From assembly GCA_947170265.1 (NCBI GenBank), contig CAMVSV010000007.1, forward strand, positions 1 through 64,000: a DNA stretch of 64,000 nucleotides, given 5' to 3'. Of the stretch, positions 1-9,550 are shown piece after piece. Every line of letters starts with the position of its first letter. The first letter of the stretch is position 1. The DNA is from an uncultured Prevotella sp. (GTDB taxonomy: Bacteria > Bacteroidota > Bacteroidia > Bacteroidales > Bacteroidaceae). A program made the position numbers and the translations under genes. The notes beneath the pieces were generated by a model. The model made no database searches, was not told the origin of the DNA, and saw nothing but the letters and a program-made list of their open reading frames with translations.

Positions 1-141
1 ATCTACTGTGCTTCGATTAAGCAGCGAGAGCATACTTGTTGTTGCCAATTAATTGTTCGACAACCGGGATTTAGGAGCCGGCAGCCAACTCTCCGCGTGC
101 TTACATACCATTTCATCTCGCCGTCAAATCCAGTCAACCCC
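1..141 (-). ncRNA. ssrA: tmRNA (transfer-messenger RNA), 5' portion, runs off the left edge
   Basis: On the minus strand the RNA begins with GGGG at 141-138, followed by a sequence (GGGGTTGACTGGATTTGACG) that closely matches the conserved tmRNA 5' end. Further on is a short reading frame encoding G-N-N-K-Y-A-L-A-A and a TAA stop (codons at 47-21, stop at 20-18). This is the classic proteolysis tag ending in YALAA. tmRNA rescues ribosomes stalled on mRNAs without a stop codon and tags the incomplete protein for degradation. The pseudoknots and the 3' tRNA-like half lie outside the window. A 72-residue open frame at 3-221 is a coincidental reading of this RNA. The identification rests on the 5' end plus the tag and is strong. 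Confidence 0.9.
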
Positions 142-180
142 AAGATGATATTCTTTTTGATGTATGTCACCATTGCCCGG

Positions 181-210
181 CAAAGGTAAGCACTATTTTT
201 GAAAAGACAA
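181..210 (-). promoter_or_regulatory. tmRNA promoter
   Basis: Read on the minus strand, TACCTTTG (188-181) is a perfect Bacteroidetes -7 box, with TTG at 210-208 as a -33 element 19 bases upstream. Transcription would start near 175, leaving about 30 bases of leader before the mature 5' end at 141. Confidence 0.7.
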
Positions 211-242
211 TGCTTTTTCAACTTTTTCTCAATAAATAATAC

Positions 243-250
243 TACCTTTG
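243..250 (+). promoter_or_regulatory. Promoter of the exopolysaccharide cluster (-7 box TACCTTTG)
   Basis: TACCTTTG is a perfect -7 box. The upstream -33 element is weak (T-rich only). The predicted leader is about 70 bases and contains an 18-codon ATG frame at 268-324 that ends just before the first gene; there is no evidence that it is translated. Confidence 0.65.
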
Positions 251-326
251 CAACAATTTTAGAAATAATGAGTTATTTATATATATGCAACACCCCTTTA
301 TTCAACGACAAACAACATAATTGAAC

Positions 327-3002
327 ATGAAAAGATACCTCTTCGTTTTCATTACTGTCATGTATGCCCTCGGCATGCAGGCACAGTCGTCGGGCAACAT
401 GTCTGACTCTGAAGTCATGGACTACATCGTGTCGGAACACAACAAAGGCACCTCTCAGAGCCAGATAGTGACGAAGCTGATGCAGCGCGGCGTGTCGATC
501 AACCAGATACGCAGCGTGAGAAACATGTATGAGAAGATGCAGACAGGTGCTGGTGTCAACGCCAAGGGACAGCTGGGAGTAACCACCACTGCCACAGGCA
601 ACCGCACTCGCATGAACTCCATGGAAGAACTCAACGCAAGGCAGAACGTCAAGGACCGTGCGCTCGACCCCATTGCCGAGCACACCCGTACTGCCACAGC
701 CCAGGAGAAGCTCATGATGAACAAATACAGCACCGAGCAGCTGAGGATGTATCGTCAGGGAGGCCACACCTACAACAGCTACGACGAGGAGTATCTTGCC
801 ATGTATGACGAGATGAACGACTGGCTGCCTCAAGACACGGCGGTGATGTATCGTCAGTTGCTGCGCAAGCTGCAAAAGGAGGCGGCAGAGAAAAACCGCA
901 AGAAAGTGTTCGGACGTGATCTGTTCAGCTTCACCGACCTCACCTTCGAGCCGGAGCTCAACATTGCCACGCCTCAGAGCTATGTGCTCGGTCCCGGCGA
1001 TGCCGTATACATTGACGTGTATGGAGCCTCACAACGCTCCTTTGAAGGCACCGTGTCGCCCGACGGTGACGTCAACATCGACGGTTTTGGTCCCATTCAG
1101 GTGAGCGGGCTCACTGTGTCGCAAGCCTCGGCACGAGTGAGGTCTATCCTCGGCAAGCGCTATCAGGGCAGCCAGATAAAGCTCACCCTCGGACAGACAC
1201 GCACCATCACCGTTAACGTGATGGGAGAGGTGCTCATTCCAGGAAGCTACACCATGTCGTCGTTCGGAACGGTATTCCACGCCCTTCACATGGCAGGCGG
1301 CATCGGCGACCTCGGTACGCTTAGAAACATCAAGGTTTATCGCGGTGGCACCCTCGTGAGCGTGGTCGATGTCTACGACTACATGCTCAACGGCAAGCTC
1401 ACCGGAAACGTGAAGCTCGCCGACAACGACGTCATCGTGGTGGGCACCTACGACTCATTGGTAAACATCACCGGTAAGGTGAAGCGCCCCATGTTCTACG
1501 AGATGAAGAGCAACGAGAGCCTCGGCACCCTCTTGCGCTATGCCGGCGGCTTCAAGGGCGAGGCCTACACCAAGTCAGTGCGCGTGGTGCGCCGCTCGGG
1601 TCGCGAATACAGCATCTTCAATGTCAACGAGTTCGACGTAGGCTCGTTCACCATTGCCGACAACGACTCGGTGATCGTAGACTCCGTGCTTGCACGCTAT
1701 GAAAACATGGTTGAGCTCAAGGGAGCCGTGTTCCGCCCAGGCAAATATCAGGTTGGAGGCGACATCAACAGCGTGCGTTCGCTTCTGGAGGCTGCAGATG
1801 GAACAACCGAAGAGGCATTCACCGCCCACGGCATCATACACCGCGAGAAACCCGACAAGACCCTTGAGGTGATACAGGTAAACATTGACGGAATAATGGA
1901 TGGCAGCGTGCCCGACATACCCTTGCAGAGCAACGACGTATTCTTCGTGCCCACAAGGAGCAACGCCATGCGCAAATCCACCGTTGCCATACAGGGCGAG
2001 ATAACCTATCCGGGAGTATACATGTATGCCGACAACCTCACCATTGAAGACCTCATACTTCAGGCGGGAGGACTGAAAGAGTCGGCATCAACATCCAAGG
2101 TTACCGTGTCGCGCCGCATGTCGGACCCCACGGCAGTGGTGAGCGACTCCATAACAGCCCAGAACTTCAGCTTCGCTGTGAAAGACGGCTATGTAGTCGA
2201 CGGAGAAGTGGGCTTCACCCTCAAGCCCAACGACCGCGTGTATGTATACAAGAGCCCGGGCTATGTTGAACAGAAGACCGTGAAGATTGACGGAGAGGTG
2301 ATTTTCTCAGGCTACTACACCCTTGAAAAGGTCAACGCCCGTCTGAGCGACCTTGTCAAAGAGTCGGGAGGAGTAAACGACATGGCATACATCAAAGGTG
2401 CCCGCCTGATGAGAAAGACCAACGAGGTGGAGCGCATGCAGATGGCAGAGATCATGAGACAAGCCAGCGAAAACGAACAACGCAACATGCTGCGCATGGC
2501 ACTGGGAAGTGCCAATCCTGCCGCTGTGGCAGAGATGGCAGACCGCACCACGTCAAACAACCTGTCGAAATTCAACATTCCGGCAGAATATCCCGTGGGC
2601 ATAGAGCTCGACAAGGCTCTGGCAAACCCCGGCTGCGAGTCAGACATCATACTGCGTGAAGGCGACCGCCTCATCATTCCGCAATACAATGGTACCGTGC
2701 GCATCAACGGCGCAGTGATGTATACCAACACCGTGGGCTTCCTCAAAGGCAAGAAGGTTAGCTACTACATAGACCAGGCAGGCGGTTTCGCCAGCGATGC
2801 CAAGAAAAGCGAGACCTACATCGTCTACATGAACGGCATGGTGGCAAAGGTAGGTCACAATGCCAAGGTCATGCCCGGTTGCGAGATTATCGTACCAACC
2901 AAGGCACAGAGCAAGATGACCATTGCCGAGAAGATGGCTATGGCAACAAGCTTCTCAAGCATAGCAACGATGATGGCTACACTGCGTAACATTCTGAAAT
3001 AA
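327..3002 (+). CDS. Polysaccharide export outer-membrane protein, Wza-like, with SLBB repeats
   Basis: This is the outer-membrane channel component for exopolysaccharide or capsule export. The N-terminus is a signal peptide ending near A-Q-S. A polysaccharide-export domain starts near residue 217 (YVLGPGDAVYIDVYG) and is followed by several SLBB-type beta-grasp units, recognisable from repeated patterns such as GEVLIPGSY, GKVKRPMFY, GAVFRPGKY, GEITYPGVY and GEVIFSGYY. About 891 residues is much longer than E. coli Wza but usual for Bacteroidetes SLBB exporters. I chose the ATG at 327; an in-frame TTG lies at 321. It is the first gene after the cluster promoter, and the chain-length protein follows 16 bases later. 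Confidence 0.9.
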   Translation: MKRYLFVFITVMYALGMQAQSSGNMSDSEVMDYIVSEHNKGTSQSQIVTKLMQRGVSINQIRSVRNMYEKMQTGAGVNAKGQLGVTTTATGNRTRMNSMEELNARQNVKDRALDPIAEHTRTATAQEKLMMNKYSTEQLRMYRQGGHTYNSYDEEYLAMYDEMNDWLPQDTAVMYRQLLRKLQKEAAEKNRKKVFGRDLFSFTDLTFEPELNIATPQSYVLGPGDAVYIDVYGASQRSFEGTVSPDGDVNIDGFGPIQVSGLTVSQASARVRSILGKRYQGSQIKLTLGQTRTITVNVMGEVLIPGSYTMSSFGTVFHALHMAGGIGDLGTLRNIKVYRGGTLVSVVDVYDYMLNGKLTGNVKLADNDVIVVGTYDSLVNITGKVKRPMFYEMKSNESLGTLLRYAGGFKGEAYTKSVRVVRRSGREYSIFNVNEFDVGSFTIADNDSVIVDSVLARYENMVELKGAVFRPGKYQVGGDINSVRSLLEAADGTTEEAFTAHGIIHREKPDKTLEVIQVNIDGIMDGSVPDIPLQSNDVFFVPTRSNAMRKSTVAIQGEITYPGVYMYADNLTIEDLILQAGGLKESASTSKVTVSRRMSDPTAVVSDSITAQNFSFAVKDGYVVDGEVGFTLKPNDRVYVYKSPGYVEQKTVKIDGEVIFSGYYTLEKVNARLSDLVKESGGVNDMAYIKGARLMRKTNEVERMQMAEIMRQASENEQRNMLRMALGSANPAAVAEMADRTTSNNLSKFNIPAEYPVGIELDKALANPGCESDIILREGDRLIIPQYNGTVRINGAVMYTNTVGFLKGKKVSYYIDQAGGFASDAKKSETYIVYMNGMVAKVGHNAKVMPGCEIIVPTKAQSKMTIAEKMAMATSFSSIATMMATLRNILK

Positions 3003-3018
3003 CTAAAGCAACAAAGAG

Positions 3019-4095
3019 ATGGAGAACAACAAAAAGAACACGATAGACATAAGCATAATATTAAAGAGGATGGGAGAGAAGAAAAAGCTCTTCTTCATCG
3101 TACTGCCCATTGTTTTCGTGCTTTCATGCCTCTACATTATATGTATACCGCGCTATTACACCTCTGAGATAAAGCTCGTGCCCGAAACCGACAACTCCAT
3201 GGGAGGCGGACTGGGCTCGCTGGGTTCCATAGCCTCATCACTCGGAATGGACATCAACAGCATGAACACCACCGATGCCATATCGCCGACGCTCTATCCC
3301 GACCTCATGGAAGACAACGGCTTTGTGGCTGGACTCTTCCCCATACATGTGGAGAGCGACAAAGACAGCGAGGACGAACCTATCTCCACCACCTATTACG
3401 ACTATCTGGAACATCACCAGAAAGCACCGTGGTGGGGAGGAATCATCTCAAGCATTAAGAAAACGTTTGCCTCTGACGACAGCGATGACGACAAGAGGAA
3501 CGGCACCGACGAATTCAATCCCTACCGTCTCTCCAAGAAACAGGAGAAAGTCATGGAGAAGCTGCGTGGCAACGTCAGCATCGACTCCGACACCAAGACT
3601 GGAGTGCTCACCATCTCGGTGAAGGCACAAGACCCATACATCAGCAAGACCATGGCAGACTCCATAAAGGAACGCCTGCAGACATTCATTACCGAATACC
3701 GAACAAGCAAGACACGACTCGACCTGCAGCACTACCTGAAGCTTGAGAGCAATGCCAAGAAAGAATATGAGGCTGCACGGCTCAAGTATGGAAAGTATGC
3801 CGATGCCCACACCGACGTGGCACTCGAGAGCTACCGTGTAAACCGCGACGATCTTGAGAACGACATGCAGCTGAAATACAACACCTATTCCAGCCTTCAG
3901 ACACAGGTGCAGCTTGCACGAGCCAAGCTTCAGGCCAGCACACCGGCATTCACCATGATAAAAGGTGCCGACGTGCCCAACAAGCCCACTGGTCCCAAGC
4001 GCATGATCTTCGTGATACTCATGATGTTTCTTGCCTTTACAGCCACCCTGCTCTACAGCATCAAAGGCGACTTGCGCAACACCCTCAACTCATAG
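3019..4095 (+). CDS. Chain-length determinant protein, Wzz/GumC-like
   Basis: This inner-membrane polysaccharide co-polymerase is expected to set polymer length and couple synthesis to export. It has the Wzz arrangement: a short cytoplasmic start, a first membrane helix at about residues 24-43, a large periplasmic region with coiled-coil-like segments (about 225-320), a proline-containing PNKPTGPKR segment and a second membrane helix near the C-terminus. No Walker A or tyrosine-kinase domain is fused to it, unlike Wzc. It sits between the exporter and the flippase, in the same direction with small gaps, so it belongs to the same transcript. Confidence 0.88.
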   Translation: MENNKKNTIDISIILKRMGEKKKLFFIVLPIVFVLSCLYIICIPRYYTSEIKLVPETDNSMGGGLGSLGSIASSLGMDINSMNTTDAISPTLYPDLMEDNGFVAGLFPIHVESDKDSEDEPISTTYYDYLEHHQKAPWWGGIISSIKKTFASDDSDDDKRNGTDEFNPYRLSKKQEKVMEKLRGNVSIDSDTKTGVLTISVKAQDPYISKTMADSIKERLQTFITEYRTSKTRLDLQHYLKLESNAKKEYEAARLKYGKYADAHTDVALESYRVNRDDLENDMQLKYNTYSSLQTQVQLARAKLQASTPAFTMIKGADVPNKPTGPKRMIFVILMMFLAFTATLLYSIKGDLRNTLNS

Positions 4096-4114
4096 CTAAT
4101 CCAAAGCGAGAAAG

Positions 4115-5455
4115 ATGAATCTGGAAGGTTTCATAAAACAAACTTTTCATATCACCGACACCAAGGGAAAGATAATGAAAAATCTCTTCTGGGCGGTGCT
4201 GGGAAAGATTGTGATGCTCGCCGGCGGACTGTTTGTGGGAGTGCTCGTGGCACGCTATCTCGGTCCGGAGCAATACGGGTTGATGAACTATGTCATCAGC
4301 TATGTCTTCCTTTTCCAGACCATTGCCCTGTTCGGCCTTGACAGCATAGAGGTGAGAGAAGAGGCACGAGCACAGAAAGACATGCATGCCATCATTGGTA
4401 CGGCATTCTATCTTAAGCTGATGCTCGCCGTGGCAGCCATTGCGGCATCGCTGGTCACCGCCGCCATCATGGGAAGCGACTGCAACACCATTGTCATGAT
4501 TGCCATCTATGCGCTTTCCATCATACCCAACAGCTTCACCGTGGTGAGAAACTACTTCACCGCCATCGTCGACAACGAATATGTGGTGAAGTCAGAGATA
4601 GCACGCACGCTCATGGGCATGGGCATAAAGGTCATTCTGTTACTGCTCAATGCACCGCTCATAGCCTTCATTGCAGCCTCGGCATTCGACTTTTTCCTGC
4701 TTGCAAGCGGCTATGCCATCTCCTATTCTTCACGCATTGGCAGCATTCGCGAATGGACCTTCGACAAGCACTATGCCGTTTTTCTCATGAAGGAATCATT
4801 CCCGCTGCTGCTCACCAATGCCGCCGTGATAATCTACCAGCGCATCGACCAGGTTATGATTGGTCAGATGATCGACAATGCCTCCGTGGGCTTCTTCTCC
4901 GTGGCATCGCGCATAGTGGAAATACTCATATTCATACCCACCATCCTTGCTCATACCATAGCTCCGATATTGGTGAAGGCACGCGAAGAGTCGGTCACAG
5001 ACTATGAGATGAAGTCTCGACGCTTCATGAGCATATCCATCTATGCCACACTGGCGCTGTCGCTCGCCACCTCGCTGCTTGCCCACTGGGTCATATTGCT
5101 GCTCTTCGGAAAGTCCTACCTGCCGGCAGTGATAGTGCTGCAGATATTGTCGTTCAAGGCAGTAAGCGTGGCTCTGTCCAACTCTGCCGGCTGCATGCTC
5201 GTGGCAGAAGGGTTGCAGCGCTATGCCATCTGTCGCGATGCCCTGGGTTGCATCGTATGTATCACCCTCAACCTTATCCTGTTGCCACGCTACGGCATCG
5301 TGGCAGCAGCATGGGTAGCCATACTGAGCAACATCGCAGCAGGATATGTTGCCGACCTCTTCATTCCATCCTATCGCCATCTGTTCCGCATGCAGAGCTA
5401 TGCCTTGTTCTGCGGATGGAAAGAACTGTTTAAAACCCGACAAATAACCCAGTAG
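4115..5455 (+). CDS. Oligosaccharide flippase, Wzx-like (MATE/MVF superfamily)
   Basis: This is a polytopic membrane protein of 446 residues with about 12-14 hydrophobic segments. The N-terminal pattern after the first helix (VLVARYLGPEQYGLMNY) is characteristic of Wzx-type polysaccharide translocases. It is expected to flip lipid-linked repeat units across the inner membrane for polymerisation by the next gene, which starts 2 bases after its stop. Subgroup and substrate cannot be told from sequence alone. Confidence 0.88.
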   Translation: MNLEGFIKQTFHITDTKGKIMKNLFWAVLGKIVMLAGGLFVGVLVARYLGPEQYGLMNYVISYVFLFQTIALFGLDSIEVREEARAQKDMHAIIGTAFYLKLMLAVAAIAASLVTAAIMGSDCNTIVMIAIYALSIIPNSFTVVRNYFTAIVDNEYVVKSEIARTLMGMGIKVILLLLNAPLIAFIAASAFDFFLLASGYAISYSSRIGSIREWTFDKHYAVFLMKESFPLLLTNAAVIIYQRIDQVMIGQMIDNASVGFFSVASRIVEILIFIPTILAHTIAPILVKAREESVTDYEMKSRRFMSISIYATLALSLATSLLAHWVILLLFGKSYLPAVIVLQILSFKAVSVALSNSAGCMLVAEGLQRYAICRDALGCIVCITLNLILLPRYGIVAAAWVAILSNIAAGYVADLFIPSYRHLFRMQSYALFCGWKELFKTRQITQ

Positions 5456-5457
5456 CG

Positions 5458-6753
5458 ATGGTATTCATTCCTTTCATATATTTCACACTCCTCACCCTCT
5501 ACCTCTGGAGAAAGCACCGCGGCTTCGACGTGTGTGTCTACATGTCGAGCCTCTATGCGTTCACCTCCATGTGCGCCGTGATAGTGTTCACGGGCGACAT
5601 GCTTGGCGATGGCGGCATACTCTATGCCGACAACGACGAGGACCTCAGCCCCGCAGCCACGGCGGTCTACTGTCTCGTGCTGACGTTCAGCATGATACCC
5701 TTCACGCTCATCTACAACAAGGAAATAAAGACCATAAAACCCTCGTCGCCTTTCGTGCTGGAGCTTACCAGTTGGTTTCTCATTGCCGTGTCAATGCTCA
5801 ACCTGTATCTCGTTGCCGACTCCACGCTCGACATTCTCCAAGGCAACCTCGGAGCAGTGCGCGCCGCCCATTACGACGGCATGCTCACTCCCGCCCAGAT
5901 CAAGGCTGAAGCCATGCCGGCGGTGTTCAAATACCTTTATTATTTCAACACCTCCACACTACTTGCCATGCCACTGTTCTTCTATTACCTGTGTTTCGAG
6001 CACAAGCCGTGGTGGTTCAAGGTACTGCTTCTCTTTGCATCACTGAGCAACCCCATTGCCGGCATACAGGCTGCCGACCGCACGGAGTTCACTTTCTATG
6101 TAATGATGTTCATCTTCTGCCTGATTTTCTTCCACAGATACTTCTCCAAGCGCATCAAGCGCTGGTTAACCATATTCAGCATTCCCGTGCTCGCACTCAT
6201 CATCACCTACATGGCGGCGGTGTCCATAGCCCGCTTCGACAAGCGCGACGGTGGTGCTGGAGGAAGTGCCATGCAGTATGCCGGGCAGAACTACCTCAAT
6301 TTCTGTTTCTTCTGGGACAATGCCAACTCCGACCTGGTGTCAGCCGAACGTGAGTTCCCTATGTTCTACCATGTTGTGAAGCACATCGACAGCAACAACG
6401 AGCGCCGACTGTCACGTTCCGGACAGCAGGGATTCTTCATCAGCGTGTTCCCCACCTTCATAGGTGACCTTTTTCTCGACCTGTCGCTCCTTGGCATGCT
6501 CTCGTGGGTAATCTACTTCTTCATCTTCTCCTTGCTCATCATTCGCCGGGGACACAAGGACTCCTACGACATGGGCGACGTCATAATGATATTCATCCTA
6601 TCAGCCGTACCCATCTTCGGCATCTTCTACTACAGGTACTTCTCCTTCACCAACACCCTGATGATAGCCATGGCGGTAATGATATACATTCTCACCAAAA
6701 ACCAGATAGTATATAAGTTAGATGAAGATATTCGCAGTAATAGTGACGTATAA
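5458..6753 (+). CDS. O-antigen/oligosaccharide repeat-unit polymerase, Wzy-like
   Basis: This is a hydrophobic protein of 431 residues with roughly ten to twelve membrane segments and a large central periplasmic loop (about residues 255-330), as in Wzy polymerases. Wzy proteins have low sequence conservation, so the call rests on topology, length and position directly after the flippase and before a glycosyltransferase. Its 3' end overlaps the next gene by 32 bases, which suggests translational coupling. Confidence 0.75.
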   Translation: MVFIPFIYFTLLTLYLWRKHRGFDVCVYMSSLYAFTSMCAVIVFTGDMLGDGGILYADNDEDLSPAATAVYCLVLTFSMIPFTLIYNKEIKTIKPSSPFVLELTSWFLIAVSMLNLYLVADSTLDILQGNLGAVRAAHYDGMLTPAQIKAEAMPAVFKYLYYFNTSTLLAMPLFFYYLCFEHKPWWFKVLLLFASLSNPIAGIQAADRTEFTFYVMMFIFCLIFFHRYFSKRIKRWLTIFSIPVLALIITYMAAVSIARFDKRDGGAGGSAMQYAGQNYLNFCFFWDNANSDLVSAEREFPMFYHVVKHIDSNNERRLSRSGQQGFFISVFPTFIGDLFLDLSLLGMLSWVIYFFIFSLLIIRRGHKDSYDMGDVIMIFILSAVPIFGIFYYRYFSFTNTLMIAMAVMIYILTKNQIVYKLDEDIRSNSDV

Positions 6754-7642
6754 TGCCATGCGGCGGCAATGGATAGACCATTGCCTGGAGAGCCTCAGGC
6801 AAAGCACCATCTCCATAACGCCAGTCGTAGTGGACAATCTCTCTACCGACGGCACGCGCACCCATGTGCCCTCCCACTACCCCGATGCCGTATGGATGCC
6901 ACAAACCGTCAACCTCGGCTTCGGACAAGCCAACAATCTCGGCATAGCCTATGCCCTCGACCACCATGCCGACTATGTGCTGCTGCTCAACCAGGACGCG
7001 ACCATCTCACCCAACGCCGTCAAGGACATGATTGCCGCCGACGACCACAAGTCTATAATCTCACCCCTCCACCTCAACGGCTCAGGCACCATGCTCGACC
7101 GCTCGTTCCGCTTCTCCATAAGCCAGATGCCCGACGAGTTCTTCGACGACATCATAGTAAGGCATAAGGCTGCCAGCAGCTACACAGCTCATGAGATATG
7201 TGCAGCATGCTGGTTCATACCCGCCAATATACTGAGAGCCATAGGAGGCTTCAATCCTCTGTTCTTCCACTATGGCGAAGACAACAACTACTACCAGCGG
7301 CTCACCTTCCACAACTACCACGTCACCCTCGTGCCGTCGGCACACATGTGCCATGACCGGCAGGAGCACGGAAACATCACCGTCTACAACCACAGACACC
7401 TGCACCGCGACCTGCTGCTCATCTTCGGAAACATAAACCACGGCTTTGCCAGGTGCATGCGCAGATACCTCAGCCTGATTTTCAGGCAATACACCAAGCA
7501 GCTGCCGGCACGGCAATACATCCCCGGCACCATTCTCATAGAGACACTGCGCCTGCTACCCCAGGCCAACAGCATCAGGCTGTCGCGCAAGAAAGAAAAA
7601 CTCACAGCCCCCACATGGCTGCCAGCAACCACACTACAATGA
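6722..7642 (+). CDS. Glycosyltransferase family 2
   Basis: The GT-A start (FAVIVTYNAMR), the VVVDNLSTDGT segment and an acidic metal-binding site (LLNQDATI) mark a family 2 glycosyltransferase. The NQDA variant of the DXD site and the overall pattern resemble rhamnosyltransferase-like members. It should add one sugar to the lipid-linked repeat unit on the cytoplasmic face. It overlaps the polymerase gene by 32 bases and shares an ATGA stop/start overlap with the next gene, so all are co-transcribed. Donor sugar unknown. Confidence 0.87.
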   Translation: MKIFAVIVTYNAMRRQWIDHCLESLRQSTISITPVVVDNLSTDGTRTHVPSHYPDAVWMPQTVNLGFGQANNLGIAYALDHHADYVLLLNQDATISPNAVKDMIAADDHKSIISPLHLNGSGTMLDRSFRFSISQMPDEFFDDIIVRHKAASSYTAHEICAACWFIPANILRAIGGFNPLFFHYGEDNNYYQRLTFHNYHVTLVPSAHMCHDRQEHGNITVYNHRHLHRDLLLIFGNINHGFARCMRRYLSLIFRQYTKQLPARQYIPGTILIETLRLLPQANSIRLSRKKEKLTAPTWLPATTLQ

Positions 7643-8832
7643 ACGTTGCCTACATACTCAGCGCCACCACAGCAGCAGGAGGAGCCACGAAGTCGTTTCT
7701 CACGCTGACGAATGCCCTCAGGCAACGGGGCATCACACCAACCGTGGTGGTGCCCGATGCCGACGGCATCACACCCATGCTGCGCAAGCAAGGCATAGAC
7801 ACCATCATACTGGCCTTCCGACCCAACACCTATCCCGACCGGCGCAGCGTAAAAGAGAACATACTCTTCCTGCCCAGACTCATAGCCCGGCGCATGGTAA
7901 ACGCCAAGGCCGTGAGAGTGCTCACCTGCGAGCTCTCCAAGCGCAACATACAGGTCATACACACCAACGTGAGCATCATTGACATAGGTTTCCGCACGGC
8001 ACAGAAGCTCCACATTCCACACATCTACCACATACGCGAATATGGTGACAGCGACTTCCATAAGCACTATTTCCCCACATGGAACAGCTTCCACCGTACA
8101 CTCCACAAACCACAGTCCTACTCCATCTGCATCACCCGCGACATACAACGCCACCACCAGCTCACCAACGAGGCACAGTCCATGGTGATCTACAACGGCA
8201 TAGACGTCACCACCCCCACAGACTCAGGCACTACCACCAACCAAGGCAAGGAATCCGGCGGAGACTACTTTCTCTATGCCGGACGCATAGAACCCGCCAA
8301 AGGACTGCTCTTCCTGCTGCGAGCCTATGCCGCCTATGCGTCAAGAGGTAACGCCACACCGTTGCATATCGCAGGCAAAGCCTCCGACAGCACATACATG
8401 GAGCAGGTTGAAACCTTCATCAAGGAACATCATTTGCAACATCTCGTAACCTTTCTCGGCGAGCGCACCGACATGCCGGCACTCATGAGCAAGGCGAGAG
8501 CCATAATCATTCCCTCGCGCTTCGAAGCCTTCGGACGCTGCATGGCAGAAGCGATGATGTGTCGTTGCATCGTCATAGGACGAAACACCGGAGGCACCAA
8601 GGAACAGTTTGACAACGGACTCCAGCTCACCAACGGCGAGATAGGCTTCCGGTTCTCCACAGAGCGCGACCTTCAGGACATACTGACGCAGTTTACCACC
8701 ATAGGTCGCGACACACTCCTCACCATGCGCACCAATGCGCAGCTCACGGCCAACCACTACTATTCCGTAGAAGCCTACACACAAAGCGTATACCAATTCT
8801 ATCAACGCATAACAGATGAGAAACATAATTAA
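7639..8832 (+). CDS. Glycosyltransferase family 4 (GT-B fold)
   Basis: This is a retaining GT-B glycosyltransferase of 397 residues. The N-terminal domain begins MNVAYILSATTAAGGATKS. The C-terminal domain has LYAGRIEPAKGL and the E-x7-E type motif (RFEAFGRCMAEAM). I chose the ATG at 7639 because it makes an ATGA overlap with the preceding stop, typical of this cluster; an open frame extends upstream to 7453 but lies inside the preceding gene. Its 3' end overlaps the acetyltransferase gene by 17 bases. Donor and acceptor are not predictable. Confidence 0.87.
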   Translation: MNVAYILSATTAAGGATKSFLTLTNALRQRGITPTVVVPDADGITPMLRKQGIDTIILAFRPNTYPDRRSVKENILFLPRLIARRMVNAKAVRVLTCELSKRNIQVIHTNVSIIDIGFRTAQKLHIPHIYHIREYGDSDFHKHYFPTWNSFHRTLHKPQSYSICITRDIQRHHQLTNEAQSMVIYNGIDVTTPTDSGTTTNQGKESGGDYFLYAGRIEPAKGLLFLLRAYAAYASRGNATPLHIAGKASDSTYMEQVETFIKEHHLQHLVTFLGERTDMPALMSKARAIIIPSRFEAFGRCMAEAMMCRCIVIGRNTGGTKEQFDNGLQLTNGEIGFRFSTERDLQDILTQFTTIGRDTLLTMRTNAQLTANHYYSVEAYTQSVYQFYQRITDEKHN

Positions 8833-9448
8833 AAGCATGGCATTCGCCTTTGGCAAGGTCCTGAGCCTGCTCAGACCAACAGCCATAAGCGACCTCAGGC
8901 ACTCACTTGCCACAAACATATATACCGGCTACCACTGCCGCCGCTTCCGCCACTGGGGCAAGGCGGCACTCCTGGCCTACCGCGCCGACAAGCTCATTGG
9001 TCTTCAGCACATCAGCGTAGGCGAGCACACTGAGCTCGGACGACACATACGACTCACGGCATGGCAGCAGCCACACACCACTGCCACGCCAAGCATCACC
9101 ATTGGCAAGCGATGCCGCATAGGCGACTATTCCCACATCACTGCCATCAACGGCATAACCATCGGCGACGACATCCTCACCGGCAACAATGTGCTCATCA
9201 CTGACAATGCCCACGGACTAACCCATGCCTCGCAGCTCACAATTCCGCCACGGCAGCGACCGCTCGTCTCCAAGGGCAAGGTAGCCATAGGCAACCGAGT
9301 GTGGATAGGCAACAACGTGTGCATCATGCCTGGTGTGACCATCGGCGACGGTGCCGTCATAGCAGCCAACAGCGCCGTGACCTCCGACATACCTCCCTGC
9401 TGCCTCGCTGCCGGCACGCCCGCAAGAGTGGTGAAATGCATGCAGTGA
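8816..9448 (+). CDS. Acyl/acetyltransferase with left-handed beta-helix hexapeptide repeats
   Basis: From about residue 95 onwards the protein is built of hexapeptide repeats (for example IGKRCRIGDYSHI and IGNRVWIGNNVCIMPGVTIG) and ends with the AAGTPARVVK signature of the WcaF/LacA/NodL-like group. A conserved histidine lies in the TDNAHG segment, in the position of the catalytic base. It probably O-acetylates a sugar in the repeat unit. It is the last gene in the first, tightly overlapping block; about 100 bases of non-coding sequence follow. Confidence 0.87.
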   Translation: MRNIIKSMAFAFGKVLSLLRPTAISDLRHSLATNIYTGYHCRRFRHWGKAALLAYRADKLIGLQHISVGEHTELGRHIRLTAWQQPHTTATPSITIGKRCRIGDYSHITAINGITIGDDILTGNNVLITDNAHGLTHASQLTIPPRQRPLVSKGKVAIGNRVWIGNNVCIMPGVTIGDGAVIAANSAVTSDIPPCCLAAGTPARVVKCMQ

Positions 9449-9550
9449 GCACATACCTGCCATGATTGCAACCTTTTTTGCCATTCATGCTATAGTGATT
9501 GTAAATCAAACTATCAAACTAATGATAATTAACCGTTAATAACAACAATA

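Noticed and set aside
3..221. 72-codon minus-strand ORF at the left edge
   Set aside because: Most of it is the tmRNA sequence read in an incidental frame. The tag frame and conserved 5' end explain the region better.
268..324. 18-codon upstream ORF before the Wza-like gene
   Set aside because: It lies in the predicted leader but has no regulatory codon pattern or pairing hairpin. Too short to support.
273..875. 200-codon minus-strand ORF inside the Wza-like gene
   Set aside because: It runs antisense to a convincing protein-coding gene and has an unlikely composition rich in H, V and L.
7453..7638. Upstream extension of the family 4 glycosyltransferase
   Set aside because: It lies inside the preceding gene, has unusual composition, and the ATGA start at 7639 fits the cluster's pattern.
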